This document shows, one piece after another, positions 8,403-19,400 of a stretch of 64,000 nucleotides of DNA. Origin of the DNA: Methylotuvimicrobium alcaliphilum 20Z. GTDB lineage: Bacteria; Pseudomonadota; Gammaproteobacteria; Methylococcales; Methylomonadaceae. The stretch covers positions 1,860,001 to 1,924,000 of the forward strand of contig NC_016112.1 in assembly GCF_000968535.2 (NCBI RefSeq). Reading direction: 5' to 3'. The translations under genes and the position numbers were made by a program. The notes beneath the pieces were generated by a model. The model had not been told where the DNA came from. It made no database searches and was given only the letters and a program-made list of their open reading frames with translations. The first letter of the stretch is position 1. Each line of letters begins with the position of its first letter.

Positions 8403-10352
8403 CTATCGACCGATCAAATCCAGATATTCGGCTTCGCTCAGTATGCGTACGCCGTGTTTTTCGGCGGCATTTAATTTGGTTGCCCCTACCTTTTCCCCTA
8501 TGACCAAATAGTCGGTTTTCCCGCTAACCGCGCTACCGACTTTTGCGCCCATTGCTTTGGCTTCGCGAATCATATCCTCGCGCGAGCCTTGTTGCATCGT
8601 GCCGGTGAACACCAAGGATTTGCCGGCTATGGGGCTTTGTCCCGCAGGCATTTCCTTGGTTTTGGTTTCGTTCAATACAAAGCCTAAACGATATAATTGG
8701 TTGAACAACGGTTCGATTTTTTTCAAACCTTTCAGTACGATATCGGCAGTTTTCTCGGCGAAGCCTTCGAGCGCGACGATTTCTTCTTCGCTCAGCGAAA
8801 AGATTTCCGGTAAACGGTAGTGTGCGAGCAGTTTTTCGCAGTTGCCAAGCCCCATTCGGAATACGCCGAACGCGGCCAGAAACCGCCAGTCCTCGATCGG
8901 TTCGGATAAACTACGCTGCAATTGATCGACCAAATTTTGCGACTGCTTCGGGCCGAAACCCATCGCTTCGAAATCCGATGCGTTAAGTTGGTAGATCTTA
9001 TCGATCGTTCGGATATCGTTATCGTAAAGTTTGGCGATCGTCGCCGGGCCGAAACCGTCGTTATTGCCGAGTACCCGAAAAAAATGTTCTATCGAATGAC
9101 TGACCTGGGCGGGGCAATCGAAATTGTTTGTGCAATACAAAAAGTCGCCGTCCCAAACCAACTCGCTGCCGCAACTCGGGCATTGTTCCGGAAGATCCGG
9201 TTCGGCCGGCGTGATGACTTCCTCGATTTTCGGAATGACCTCGCCGCTTCGGGCGAGCTTGATCACCGCGCCGGGACCGATCCCTTTGTCGACGACCATC
9301 TTATAATGGTGAGCGGTCGCCCGTTGCAACAGTGCGCCGCTCAGACGGATCGGTTCGACTTCGACGACCGGTGTGATGCGGCCTGAGCGCGAAGTTTGCG
9401 GTACGACTTGGAGGATCTTGACTTCGGCGGTCGCGACATTTTCCTTGTAGGCGATTTGCCAACGATGATGATGGCGGGTGGCGCCCATATGGGTTTTTAT
9501 TCGCTCGTCGGTAATTTCGAGTATTACGCCGTCGACGTCATAATCTACCGCATGCCAGATTTGTTTTACGATCTCATCGAAGCGCTCGGCAAGTTCCGTC
9601 CAACTGCCTTGCCAAGCGGGCAGTTTCGCAAAAGGAAAAAATACTGCGGCTTGATCTTTAATCGCCTGTTCCGCATGTTGCTCCAGATCTTTTTCCTTGA
9701 TGACGCTGGCCTGAAAATTACGCGTGTTATCGAAAAACTCGGACAGATAACGCTGAAAATAGGTTTTGCCGACGACGATTTCGCCGGCACCCAGGCCGCG
9801 GGAGCCATTATCCGCGACTTGTAAGCCGCGCTCGAAGACGCGTGTGATGTCGGTGCCTTTTCTGCCGTCGCCGCGCGTATAAAACCGTTCGCCGTCGTCA
9901 TAGGCCGCATAGCCGTCCAGTTTCGGCGTTACCTTGAAAACGAGAGAATCGAAGGCTATGTTTAGTTCGTCGGCCGCTTTTTGGATGCGTTTGGCCCAAC
10001 TCTCGATTTCGCTCTGGCTATAAGCCTTGTCGGTCGATAGCATTCTAACCGGTAATTCAACCGTCTTACCGGCGAAAACCGATTCCGGTTCGACGCGCGT
10101 TACGAAAGAGTGCTTCGGATGACGGCGTTTCAGTTCGGCGATAAAAGTAAAGTCGTATTCGGCATCGCTAATCAGCGCCTCGCCGCCTCGATACAAGGCA
10201 TTGGCTATCTCGATGAATTCGAGGAGCTCTTCGTCGTTGAGTTTCGCTTCGTCGACCGCGCGCGAGGCGATTGCTAATAGTTTTTCTTCGCTCAGGTGTT
10301 TTAGATTAAGGTTTGAGCGCTTGAGAATGTCTTTCTGATTATCGGTCAACAT
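8403..10352 (-). CDS. Divergent NAD-dependent DNA ligase (LigA-like)
   Basis: A 649-residue protein with LigA architecture. Residues 1-80 form a domain Ia (ALYRGGEALISDAEYDF) for NAD+ binding. The adenylation site is TPKLDGYA with Lys144. A later VDGVILEI motif is present, then an OB-fold, a zinc finger CPSCG...C-N(4)-C-PAQ, a helix-hairpin-helix region and a C-terminal BRCT domain (GKSLVFTGTMQQGSREDM). It seals nicks using NAD+ in the family. It is unusual: where typical LigA has the NPRNAAAGSLRQ stretch, this protein has NTRNFQASVIKEK, so it may be a second, specialised ligase rather than the housekeeping one. No operon partner; it stands alone on the minus strand. Confidence 0.8.
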   Translation of the reverse strand: MLTDNQKDILKRSNLNLKHLSEEKLLAIASRAVDEAKLNDEELLEFIEIANALYRGGEALISDAEYDFTFIAELKRRHPKHSFVTRVEPESVFAGKTVELPVRMLSTDKAYSQSEIESWAKRIQKAADELNIAFDSLVFKVTPKLDGYAAYDDGERFYTRGDGRKGTDITRVFERGLQVADNGSRGLGAGEIVVGKTYFQRYLSEFFDNTRNFQASVIKEKDLEQHAEQAIKDQAAVFFPFAKLPAWQGSWTELAERFDEIVKQIWHAVDYDVDGVILEITDERIKTHMGATRHHHRWQIAYKENVATAEVKILQVVPQTSRSGRITPVVEVEPIRLSGALLQRATAHHYKMVVDKGIGPGAVIKLARSGEVIPKIEEVITPAEPDLPEQCPSCGSELVWDGDFLYCTNNFDCPAQVSHSIEHFFRVLGNNDGFGPATIAKLYDNDIRTIDKIYQLNASDFEAMGFGPKQSQNLVDQLQRSLSEPIEDWRFLAAFGVFRMGLGNCEKLLAHYRLPEIFSLSEEEIVALEGFAEKTADIVLKGLKKIEPLFNQLYRLGFVLNETKTKEMPAGQSPIAGKSLVFTGTMQQGSREDMIREAKAMGAKVGSAVSGKTDYLVIGEKVGATKLNAAEKHGVRILSEAEYLDLIGR

Positions 10353-10601
10353 CTGCGGATTGATTGAATAATGTTCTATGGCGGATCCGGCCGAAATTAT
10401 AACCGATAACGCAATATGGCGTTTGTATAGCTAATGATCATTATGCGGAAGGCATTATTTGAAGCAATTTGCGGGTTAGTACTCAAAATGCCGAAAAAAA
10501 TATCCACAATAGTTATGCGGCACTTGTTTTTGTGTGTTAGATTTGATGGAAATTTCAGGTGCTTGGAAGTTTTTAGCGCTCTACCTCATTTCCCCTCATC
10601 C

Positions 10602-11714
10602 ATGAGCCTGTCAATGCCGGAAAACTCTAACGCTAAAATACTGATCGTCGACGACTCGCCGGAAAATTTGTGCGTTCTCAGCGATTTACTGCAAACTCAA
10701 TTTCAAGTACGCGTTGCCACGTCTGGAGAAAAGGCCTTGCGTATTGCCGGCACTGCGCCGCATCCCGATTTAATTTTGCTCGATGTGATGATGCCGGGTA
10801 TGGACGGTTATCAAGTATTCGAGCATTTGCGTGCCGATTCGGCCACGAAAGATATTCCGATTATTTTCGTCACCGCGATGGACAGTGACGAAGCGCAATT
10901 CCAGGGTTTGGAATTCGGTGCTGTCGATTATATTACCAAACCGATTTCGCCCCCGATCGTCATGGCGCGCGTCCGAATTCAATTAGAGCTTAAACAAGCG
11001 CGCGATCGCTTGTCGGCTCAAAATTCTTGGTTGGAGGCCGAGATTGCGCGGCGTATGGCGGAAAACGAGCTGATACAAGAGGTCAGTATCAGGGCTCTCG
11101 CTCATCTGGCCGAAGCGCGCGATCCTGAAACCGGCAATCATATTCTGCGAACCCAAGGTTATGTGCAAGAGTTGGCCTTGGCTTTGCGCGATTCCCCTGG
11201 ATTTTGCGATATGCTGACCGATAAATTTATCAAACTATTGAGTCGTTCGGCGCCGTTACACGATATCGGCAAGGTCGGTATTCCCGATGCCATCTTGCTC
11301 AAGCCGGGGCCATTGACATCCGCCGAATGGGCCGTGATGAAGACGCATGCCCGTATCGGTAGCGAAGCGATTGAAATGGCTGAACAAGAAGCCGCGGGGC
11401 AAGTCGAATTTTTGTCGTTGGCTAAGGAAATAGCCCATTGGCATCATGAAAAATGGAACGGTTCCGGTTATCCGGATGGCTTGTCCGGCGAAAGCATACC
11501 GGTTTCGGCGCGCATCATGGCGCTGGCCGATGTCTTCGATGCTTTGATTTCTCCGCGTGTTTATAAGGCGCCGATGAGTTACGGTGAGGCCAGGGACATT
11601 ATTGCTTTGGGGCGCGGCAGTCATTTCGACCCGGTCATGGTCGATGTGTTTTTGAAGCATTTCGATGTCTTTTGCGAAATAGCCGACCGATATAGCGATT
11701 CGGTAATGGCATAA
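10602..11714 (+). CDS. Response regulator with HD-GYP domain (probable c-di-GMP phosphodiesterase)
   Basis: A 370-residue response regulator. The receiver domain (residues 8-125) has the acidic patch VDDSP, phospho-acceptor Asp61 in [11 protein letters not shown], and the KP lysine near the end. After a coiled-coil linker comes an HD-GYP domain with His220-Asp221 in HDIGKVGIP and Gly289-Tyr-Pro in GSGYPDGLSG. HD-GYP proteins hydrolyse cyclic di-GMP, and all catalytic signature residues appear kept. I chose the ATG at 10602 rather than the longer frame from 10434 because the receiver domain starts just after it. It is followed after four bases by the PAS protein, so both are probably co-expressed. 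Confidence 0.88.
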   Translation: MSLSMPENSNAKILIVDDSPENLCVLSDLLQTQFQVRVATSGEKALRIAGTAPHPDLILLDVMMPGMDGYQVFEHLRADSATKDIPIIFVTAMDSDEAQFQGLEFGAVDYITKPISPPIVMARVRIQLELKQARDRLSAQNSWLEAEIARRMAENELIQEVSIRALAHLAEARDPETGNHILRTQGYVQELALALRDSPGFCDMLTDKFIKLLSRSAPLHDIGKVGIPDAILLKPGPLTSAEWAVMKTHARIGSEAIEMAEQEAAGQVEFLSLAKEIAHWHHEKWNGSGYPDGLSGESIPVSARIMALADVFDALISPRVYKAPMSYGEARDIIALGRGSHFDPVMVDVFLKHFDVFCEIADRYSDSVMA

Positions 11715-11718
11715 CAAA

Positions 11719-13974
11719 ATGTTTCGTCGACACCCTCGGGCGGAAATCATCCGTGTCGTATTGACTTATGCGTTGTACGCCGCGTTGTGGATATTCTTTT
11801 CCGATAGCTTGTTATCAAGTCTTATTGATGAGCCGGATAACATAGCGTTAATTAGCACCATTAAGGGGTGGATCTTCGTTATTGTCACATCGTTGCTGCT
11901 GTTTCAATTAATGCACCGCTTGGTGGACCGGGAAGCCATTGCAGAAAATACCGAAAAAAATCGTTTCGGTACAGGCGTGCATTGGACGTTATTGATTGTC
12001 GCCGTTTTCTTATTCGTATTTGCTTATAGCCAATATGGATCTTTCGGCAATCAACCATTGCAATTATCGCCAATACGACCGGCAACGATGCAAGACTCGG
12101 CTTGGTTGGGACTTGCCGGTTTAATCTCGATATTTACAATTGGGACGGGATTCTATCTGTTACGCCAACAGGAACGTTTAGCCGAGTCTCAAGCAATACA
12201 ACGGGCTCAAGCGGAGCGGTTAAAGGCGCTCGGTTTATTAGCCGCAATCGCCGATAGTTCAAACGATGCGATTTTCGCAAAGGATTTGGAAGGTCGTTAT
12301 ACGCTTTTTAATCCCGCTTCGGAGCGTTTTACCGGAAAAAAGGCCGTCGATGTTCTGGGGCTTGACGATACGGCGCTTTTTTCACCCGAACAGGCCGAAA
12401 TGCTTATCGCGAACGATAGGGCTGTTTTGGAAGAAGGTCGAGTCATTACTTACTACGAGGATCTCGAAGTTTCGAACGAAAAACGCACATTTCTTGCCAC
12501 TAAGGGGCCTTTGTTCGATAACGACAATAATGTCATCGGGATATTCGGGATTTCCCGCGACATTAGCGAGCTAAAACAAGCGGAACGGTCGTTACGAAAT
12601 AGCGAGGAGCGTTTTCGGGCATTGGTGGAGCAATCGCTAGCCGGTATTTATATCATTCAGGATAATCGATTTCGCTACATTAACCCGGCGTTTGCATCGA
12701 TTTTAGGATATGACTCTACACAGCATATTATCGACACATTGGCGGTCGACGATTTAATCAGCCCTGAGTATCGTGAGGAAGTCACCAATAACATCGCTAG
12801 CTTGATCAATGGAACGGTATCCTCGATCAGTAATTACCGTTTTACCGCATTACGCCGCGACCGAAGTCCTGTATATATCGAAGCGCATGGCAGTGCCTTC
12901 GACTATCAAGGCCGGCCGGCCGTCATAGGGCTCTTTCTCGACATCAGCGCGCGCAAAGCCGCCGAAGACGCGCTTCGTGAAAGCGAGCGGCGTTTTTACG
13001 ATATCGCAAATGTTTCTGCGGACTGGATTTGGGAAATCGACACAAACGCGCGTTACATTTACTCATCCGACGGCGTATTCGAAATGCTTGGATATGCGCC
13101 CGAAGAAGTGCTAGGTAAGACACCCTTCGATTTTATGCCTTCCGAAGAAGCCGACAAGCTACGTGAATGGTTTGCAGGCATTAAGACCCATCGTAAATCG
13201 TTTCGTGACATTGAGAGCATAAATTGTCACAAAGACGGCGCCTTGCGTTATATCATGTCTCACGGTACGCCGATTCTCGATGATGGTGGTCAATTGCTCG
13301 GTTTTCGAGGCCTCGATCAAGATATCACGGAACGAAAGCAAGCGGAATTGGCTGTGCGGCAAAGCGAAGCGTTTAAGCGTGCGATTTTGGATTCGGTTAA
13401 TGCGCATATCGCTGTATTGGATAAACAGGGAATCGTTGTAGCGGTCAATCAACCGTGGCGGCGCTTTGCTCATGACAACGGACTGGCGTCCGGAGAGGCG
13501 TTTAATTCAGTTGATGTCGGCGTAAATTATTTGGACGTTTGTCAAAAAAGCACCGGCTCATCGTCCGAAGGCGCGATGACGGCAAGAGACGGAATTTTAG
13601 CGGTTTTGGAAGGCCGTGTTCCAGTTTTTTACTTGGAATATGCCTGCCATTCGCCGGAACGGCAGCGCTGGTTTATGATGACTGCCACTCCATTGGAGAC
13701 AGAGGAGCAGGGCGTGGTCATCGCTCATACCGATATCACCGCTCGTAAGGCCGTTGAAGAGACGCTTCGCCGGCAAACCGAAGAGCTAGAGGATCGTAAT
13801 CAGGAATTGGAGCGCTTTAATCGCGCGACGGTTGGGCGTGAGCTCGATATGATTGCTTTAAAGCAGAAAATCAATGAACTTTCTAAGCGGCTAGGGCAGA
13901 GTCCGCCTTATCCGCTAGCTTTTCTCGATAATTCTCAGCAAGATACGCAATTTAACGAAACCGGTAAGGAATGA
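11719..13974 (+). CDS. Membrane multi-PAS sensor protein without a kinase domain
   Basis: A 751-residue protein. Four hydrophobic segments lie in the first 165 residues (around 13-35, 42-66, 87-105 and 128-147). About four PAS/PAC units follow between residues 165 and 655, each ending in a PAC-type motif such as GISRDISELKQAE, DISARKAAE, DQDITERKQAE and HTDITARKAVE. The last 85 residues are a coiled coil with the segment ELERFNRATVGRELDM, a tail I recognise from other PAS proteins that likewise stop without a kinase. There is no His box, ATPase, GGDEF or EAL domain. Its output is presumably by contact with the neighbouring kinases or HD-GYP protein; that is inference. Its stop lies in a family A repeat end. 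Confidence 0.8.
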   Translation: MFRRHPRAEIIRVVLTYALYAALWIFFSDSLLSSLIDEPDNIALISTIKGWIFVIVTSLLLFQLMHRLVDREAIAENTEKNRFGTGVHWTLLIVAVFLFVFAYSQYGSFGNQPLQLSPIRPATMQDSAWLGLAGLISIFTIGTGFYLLRQQERLAESQAIQRAQAERLKALGLLAAIADSSNDAIFAKDLEGRYTLFNPASERFTGKKAVDVLGLDDTALFSPEQAEMLIANDRAVLEEGRVITYYEDLEVSNEKRTFLATKGPLFDNDNNVIGIFGISRDISELKQAERSLRNSEERFRALVEQSLAGIYIIQDNRFRYINPAFASILGYDSTQHIIDTLAVDDLISPEYREEVTNNIASLINGTVSSISNYRFTALRRDRSPVYIEAHGSAFDYQGRPAVIGLFLDISARKAAEDALRESERRFYDIANVSADWIWEIDTNARYIYSSDGVFEMLGYAPEEVLGKTPFDFMPSEEADKLREWFAGIKTHRKSFRDIESINCHKDGALRYIMSHGTPILDDGGQLLGFRGLDQDITERKQAELAVRQSEAFKRAILDSVNAHIAVLDKQGIVVAVNQPWRRFAHDNGLASGEAFNSVDVGVNYLDVCQKSTGSSSEGAMTARDGILAVLEGRVPVFYLEYACHSPERQRWFMMTATPLETEEQGVVIAHTDITARKAVEETLRRQTEELEDRNQELERFNRATVGRELDMIALKQKINELSKRLGQSPPYPLAFLDNSQQDTQFNETGKE

Positions 13975-13992
13975 GCGTGAAATAACTTAAGC
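13967..13992. repeat. Family A repeat end overlapping the PAS-protein stop
   Basis: TAAGGAATGAGCGTGAAATA plus ACTTAA is the family A terminal sequence. The TGA stop of the PAS gene (13972-13974) lies inside it. Confidence 0.5.
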
Positions 13993-14259
13993 TTTTGATA
14001 CCCCAATATGCTCCCGGAGGACTTGTAGTGTATTCATCGTCGCCACGCTCCGTGCCTGTCGTTATGCACATTTCTTTTTCGATACGCTGCCGGCCATCCA
14101 GCGCGATGGCAAAATCATGCAAGCGCTGGAACTCTGTAGGGTACGCTGTGCGTACCAGGGTAACCCTGCCAATTTCGACACAAGACCTTATGGTTCGATC
14201 TAGGTAGAGATTCGATACTTAACGGCATGAAGGTATGCGCAGCGTATCCTACAATATAT

Positions 14260-14468
14260 ATACCCTTTGCTTGTCAAATTTCGGTGCCGGGGTGCCCGTC
14301 AAAGGACGCCGTAAATACGTCCATGTAGGCTCTATGATAGCATCCATGCTATCAAAGCCTTTGCGAGCGCCATGGATGGCGTGAATGTCGATTTTGCAGG
14401 AGCAAAAATCGACCTAACACCCCGGCACCTCCATAGGCTAATGCCGAAATTTGAAGTGCGAAAGGTAT
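14260..14468. repeat. Family B MITE-like repeat, long copy
   Basis: The ends are ATACCCTTTGC...TCAAATTTCGG and CCGAAATTTGAAGTGCG...AAAGGTAT. It carries the GACGCCGTAAATACGTCC core, a GATAGCATCC/ATGCTATC hairpin and the GCCATGGATGGCGTGAATG module also present in family A copies. With the next entry it accounts for most of the 13975-14787 gap. Confidence 0.7.
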
Positions 14469-14489
14469 ATAAGGACGAGGACAGAGAGT

Positions 14490-14631
14490 CACTGCCATTA
14501 AGTTAAGCCGTCATAAAAATAAGTACTTCTTGCATTCAGGCTCTAATGTACTTTAACAGCTTGCCATCCATGGCACTGGATTCCGCCAGTCCATGGCGGA
14601 ATGACGGGTTACCCGTTCCTTAATGGCAGTG
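14490..14631. repeat. Family D MITE-like repeat
   Basis: The left end CACTGCCATTAAGTTAAG and right end CCTTAATGGCAGTG form inverted ends of 13 bases. Flanks GACAGAGAG and GGGCAGAGC look like a decayed target duplication. A second copy is at 28934-29067. The remaining bases to 14787 contain a GTTCCCACGC remnant and no gene. Confidence 0.6.
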
Positions 14632-14787
14632 GGGCAGAGCGTGGGAACCATTTGAAGAGTCTATTCAAGCCCATGCCCGATTGCGTAGCCTACGCTATGC
14701 TTTAACGACCCAGTTTAGATTTGAGTCTCAGGATCTATTGAAATATGTTAAATACAATCCATTTTTTAGCCTTGATTCGGTGGCGTC

Positions 14788-16404
14788 ATGATCGATGAAC
14801 TGAGCCAATTTCTGTCAACAAAGGGATTGCTTCCTCACGGTTATTGTTTAAGTTGGTCGCCGCCTTTAGTGATGACTTATGTTGTTAGCGAAACATTGAT
14901 TTTTCTCGCTTATTTTTCCATGCCGGCCGCGTTGTCTTATTTCGCGAGACGACGCAAGGACTTTCCTTATCAATGGGTGCTGTGGATGTTCGCCACGTTT
15001 ATCATGGCTTGCGGAATGACTCATCTGCTCGGGGCCGTCTTACTGTGGCAACCTTGGTATGGCTTGGATGTTATTTTCAAGTCGGCTACCGCTCTGATTT
15101 CGATCGGCGCCGCCGTGTCACTCTGGTATGTACTTCCCGATGCTCTTAGATTACCCAGTCCCTCGCAATTGCGTCGAGTCAATGAGCAATTACAAGCTGA
15201 AATCATCGAACGAAGAAGGGTCGAAGAACAGTTAAGGCAAGCAAAGTCTGAAATCGAACTAAGCTTGCATAAGGAACGAATACTTCGTGCGGCTATTGTC
15301 GAGTTTTCCGATGATGCGATTATTGGCGGCAGTGCCGATGGAATCATAACGGATTGGAACAGGGCGGCTGAGGCGATGTTTGGCTATACCTCAAAGGAAG
15401 TTTTAGGGCAATCGCTGCTCTCGCTGATGGCACCCACACAGCGTAATCAAGAGCAGATGCTAGTCGAAGCGGTCGGCAGGGGGCAATCGGTCAGGCAGCA
15501 CGAATTAAAGTGTTTACATAAGAATGGCAATTTGTTCGATGTGGCGATGACTATTTCACCTATTTTCGATAAAGAGAAAAAAGTGGTGGCTTCTTCCACG
15601 ATTGCTCGGGATATAACCGAGCGGAAGCATTACGAGTTAGAGATACTCAGGCTCAATGCCGATTTAGAACGGCGCGTAGAGGAAAGAACCGAAGAACTGA
15701 CCTTGGCGAATCAGGAATTAGACAGCTTCGCTTATGCGGTCTCCCATGATTTACGGGCTCCGATCCGAGCATTGAATGGTTTTAGTTGGGCCTTAATCGA
15801 AGACTATGCGGATGAACTGCAAGACCAGGCAAAAGAATATTTGCAGCAGATCGGAGTTGCGACCCGCCGTATGAATGATTTGATCGACGGCTTATTATCG
15901 TTATCGCGAAATACCCGCGGCGAGCTAAGCCGTGATCGGGTTGATGTTTCTTCGCTGGCGGTTCGCGTGCTCGCCGAACTGTCCGATAGTAATCCCGGGC
16001 GTCATGTCGATGTGCGGGTCGAACAAGGCCTGAATGCCAGTTGTGATAAACGCATGATCGAGTCGGTCATATCAAATTTGCTCGAAAATGCTTGGAAATA
16101 TACGGCTAAACAAAAAGCGGCGAGCATTCGCGTGTTTGCCCAAGATCGAGAAGGCGTTCGCTATTTTTGTGTGGCCGACAATGGCGTCGGCTTCAATATG
16201 GCAAATGCCGAACGCTTATTTCAACCTTTCCAACGCTTGCATCATCAAAATGAATTTCCCGGAATTGGTATCGGTTTGGCTACCGTTAAACGCATCATCA
16301 ATCGGCATGGCGGCGTAATCGAAGTCGATAGCCAGCCGGGTAAAGGCGCTGAGTTTTGCTTTTCATTGCCTGAAATTGCAGTCGAAGGAAACAAGTCGTC
16401 ATGA
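14788..16404 (+). CDS. Sensor histidine kinase with ethylene-receptor-like membrane domain
   Basis: A 538-residue kinase. Residues 25-125 hold three membrane helices that match the ethylene-binding domain of plant ETR1 and cyanobacterial homologues: [12 protein letters not shown] (helix 1), then [22 protein letters not shown] (helix 2, written in two overlapping parts: [10 protein letters not shown] and [13 protein letters not shown]) and a third helix ending in VLPDAL. Cys75 and His79 correspond to the two Cu(I) ligands of ETR1. A coiled coil, one PAS domain (about 165-275), a HisKA domain with His320 in [10 protein letters not shown] and a HATPase domain ([28 protein letters not shown]) follow. 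There is no GAF domain. Ligand could be ethylene or copper; family knowledge supports ethylene binding, not proof of it here. Its stop overlaps the hybrid kinase start by four bases. Confidence 0.88.
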   Translation: MIDELSQFLSTKGLLPHGYCLSWSPPLVMTYVVSETLIFLAYFSMPAALSYFARRRKDFPYQWVLWMFATFIMACGMTHLLGAVLLWQPWYGLDVIFKSATALISIGAAVSLWYVLPDALRLPSPSQLRRVNEQLQAEIIERRRVEEQLRQAKSEIELSLHKERILRAAIVEFSDDAIIGGSADGIITDWNRAAEAMFGYTSKEVLGQSLLSLMAPTQRNQEQMLVEAVGRGQSVRQHELKCLHKNGNLFDVAMTISPIFDKEKKVVASSTIARDITERKHYELEILRLNADLERRVEERTEELTLANQELDSFAYAVSHDLRAPIRALNGFSWALIEDYADELQDQAKEYLQQIGVATRRMNDLIDGLLSLSRNTRGELSRDRVDVSSLAVRVLAELSDSNPGRHVDVRVEQGLNASCDKRMIESVISNLLENAWKYTAKQKAASIRVFAQDREGVRYFCVADNGVGFNMANAERLFQPFQRLHHQNEFPGIGIGLATVKRIINRHGGVIEVDSQPGKGAEFCFSLPEIAVEGNKSS

Positions 16405-19400
16405 ATGATGTGCAAAAAATTCTTGTTATTGAGGATAGTGCGGCAGATTTTTTGTTGTTGGAGCGCTATTTGCGAAGGCATGGACTCGCGTCTGTGTGTT
16501 ATTGCGTAAACTCCAATGCGGAGTTGCAGCGGGCCTTGCAAAACGAATGGGATGTGGTGCTCTCCGATTATAATGTACCCGGCATGAATTTTCGTTCGAC
16601 CCTCCAATCTATCAAATCGTACCGGGATGACTTGCCGGTAATTTTAGTGACGAGTGCGATCGGCGAAGAAGTCGCCGTGGACTTGTTATGGCAAGGCGTC
16701 AGCGATTTCGTACTCAAGGATAATCTTGCCCGCTTGCCTTCGTCCATCCATCGTGCTCTAAATGAAGTCAAAGAGCATCGAGCTCTGCAACATGCCGAAG
16801 TCGCGTTAAAGCAAAGCCAGGCGAAAGCCCTCGAGGAGCAACGCCAAGCGCGTCTGGCCGCGTTGAACTTAATGGAGGATGCAATCGTTGCGCAAACCAG
16901 GGCTGAACAGGCGCATGCCGCATTGTTGGAGTCGGAAGCCAAATTTCGGTTGTTGGCCGAGAATTCTTCGGATTGTATTTTTTGGCTCAATCCTGATGGG
17001 CAATTCAATTATATTTCGCCGGGGTGTGCGCAAATAACAGGTTACCCCGCCGATGCGTTTCTTGAAAATGCCAAGCTCATGGACGAGCTTGTGCATGAAG
17101 AGGATCGGGATAGATATTGGCACTATCTGATGAGCGATAGCAAAGACAAAAAGGGCTATTTGGAATTTCGAATCGTACACAAGAATGGCACTATCCGTTG
17201 GATCAGTCATCAGAATAAGGCTATCCATGACGAGAACGGGGTTTATCTAGGCAAGCATGGATACCATCGCGATATTACCGCGCAAAAATCGATGGAGCAA
17301 GAGTTGCGCGATAGTGAAGCGCGTTTCCGGGTGGCGGTGGAGAACATTCGGGATGCCTTTATTTTAATGGATGCAAACGATAGGATAGTTATTTGGAACC
17401 CCGCGGCCGAGACAATATTCGGTTATACGCAAGACGAAGTGAAGGGGAAGTTGCTTCATGCTACGATTGCGCCTTCCCGTTTACATGATTCAGCCTCAGC
17501 CGGGTTATCGCATTTCAAACAAACAGGGGATGGACCTGTTGTCGGCCGTACTTTGGAATTGCCTGCCGTTCGCCGAAACGGCGAGGAGTTTTTGGTCGAG
17601 CTTTCTCTCTCGGCTGTCAAATTGGACGGGCATTGGCATGCTGCCGGTATTGTCCGCGATATTACCGAGCGTAAACGAACCGAGGAGCAGTTGCGCAAGC
17701 TTGCACAGGCCGTCGAGCAGAGTCCCGAAAGCATTGTGATCGCTAATTTGGATGCCGAGATCGAATATGTCAATCAGGCTTTTGTGGCGAATACTGGCTA
17801 TAGCTTTGACGAGGTAATCGGTCGTAATCCTAAAATTTTACACTCCGGTAAGACGCCGCCTGAGACGTTCATTCAATTTTGGGATGCAATGATGCGCGGT
17901 GAAACTTGGAAAGGCGAATTTATTAACCGGCGCAAGGACGGCAGCGAATATATCGAGTTCGCGATCGTTTCGCCGCTCCGTCAACCGGATGGTCGTATTA
18001 CGCATTATGTGTCGGTCAAAGAGGATATTACCGACAAAAAACATAACGGCGAGGAATTGGACCGCTACCGTCATCATTTGGAAGAACTGGTCGCCGATCG
18101 AACGGCGGAGCTGGAAAAAGCGCGTGCCGCGGCGGATGCGGCAAACAAGGCCAAGAGCTCGTTTCTGGCGAATATGAGTCATGAAATCCGTACGCCGATG
18201 AATGCGATTCTGGGATTGACATATTTATTAAAACAAAGCCCGTTGTCGCCCGTGCAAGGCGAACGCCTGACTAAAATCGAGGTTTCCGCTCAACATTTAT
18301 TGTCGATTATTAATGATATTTTGGACTTATCCAAAATCGAGGCAGGGTGTTTGGAATTGGAGCAAACCGACTTCGCGCTCGAGGCCGTATTGGATCATAT
18401 TAAGTCGTTGGTTGCCGATCAAGCCAAGCTCAAGGGCTTGTCGGTTATTTCGGATAGCGACGGCGTTCCTCATTGGCTTAGAGGCGATCCGACACGTCTG
18501 CGTCAAGCGATGTTGAACTATGCGGGCAATGCGGTGAAATTCACCGAACAAGGTTCGATTGTCTTGCGCGCCAAACTGTTGCAAGAGAACGAGCAAGGCT
18601 TGTTAGTACGTTTTGAAGTTCAGGATTCGGGAATCGGCATCGCCGAAGAGCATTTGCCGTTATTGTTTGAATCTTTTTCTCAAACCGATGTGTCGATTAC
18701 CCGAAAATACGGCGGTACCGGTTTGGGATTGGCGATTACCAAAAGGCTTGCGACCATGATGGGCGGGGACGTCGGCGTTGAAAGCCGGATTGGGCAGGGT
18801 AGTACATTTTGGTTTACCGCTTGGCTTCGGCGCGGGCGTGGAGTGATGTCGGCGGTACAGATTGGAACAAGCAAAGCTGTCGATGATCTATTGCGTCGCC
18901 GATATGCCGGCGCGCGTTTGCTAGTGGCGGAAGACAACCCGATCAATCGAGAAGTCGTTTTGGAGTTATTACATAGTGTCGGTTTGTCGGTGGATACCGC
19001 CGAAAATGGCCGTGTGGCATTGGATAAAGTCCGATCGAAACAGTACGATTTGATATTGATGGATATGCAGATGCCAGAGATGGACGGTTTGGCTGCTACT
19101 CGGGCGATTCGTTCTCAAACGGAGTATGTGCGGTTGCCGATTTTGGCGATGACCGCTAATGCTTTCGACGAAGATCGTCGTGTTTGTTTTGACGCCGGAA
19201 TGAATGATTTCATCGCCAAGCCAGTGATTCCGGAGGTACTTTATACCGTGGTGTTGCGTTGGTTGGCGCGCGAAAAACATGACTTGCCGGAGCTCGATAA
19301 TCGGTCTGAGGAGTCTCGAATGGTGTTCGATCAATTGAATAGCCAAAGCGAGCTAGGGGATATACCGGGCGTGGATACGGTTAAGGGCCTGCAAATGGTC

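Noticed and set aside
10434-10601. Upstream extension of the HD-GYP regulator
   Set aside because: The 56 extra residues do not resemble a receiver-domain N-terminus, which starts just after the ATG at 10602.
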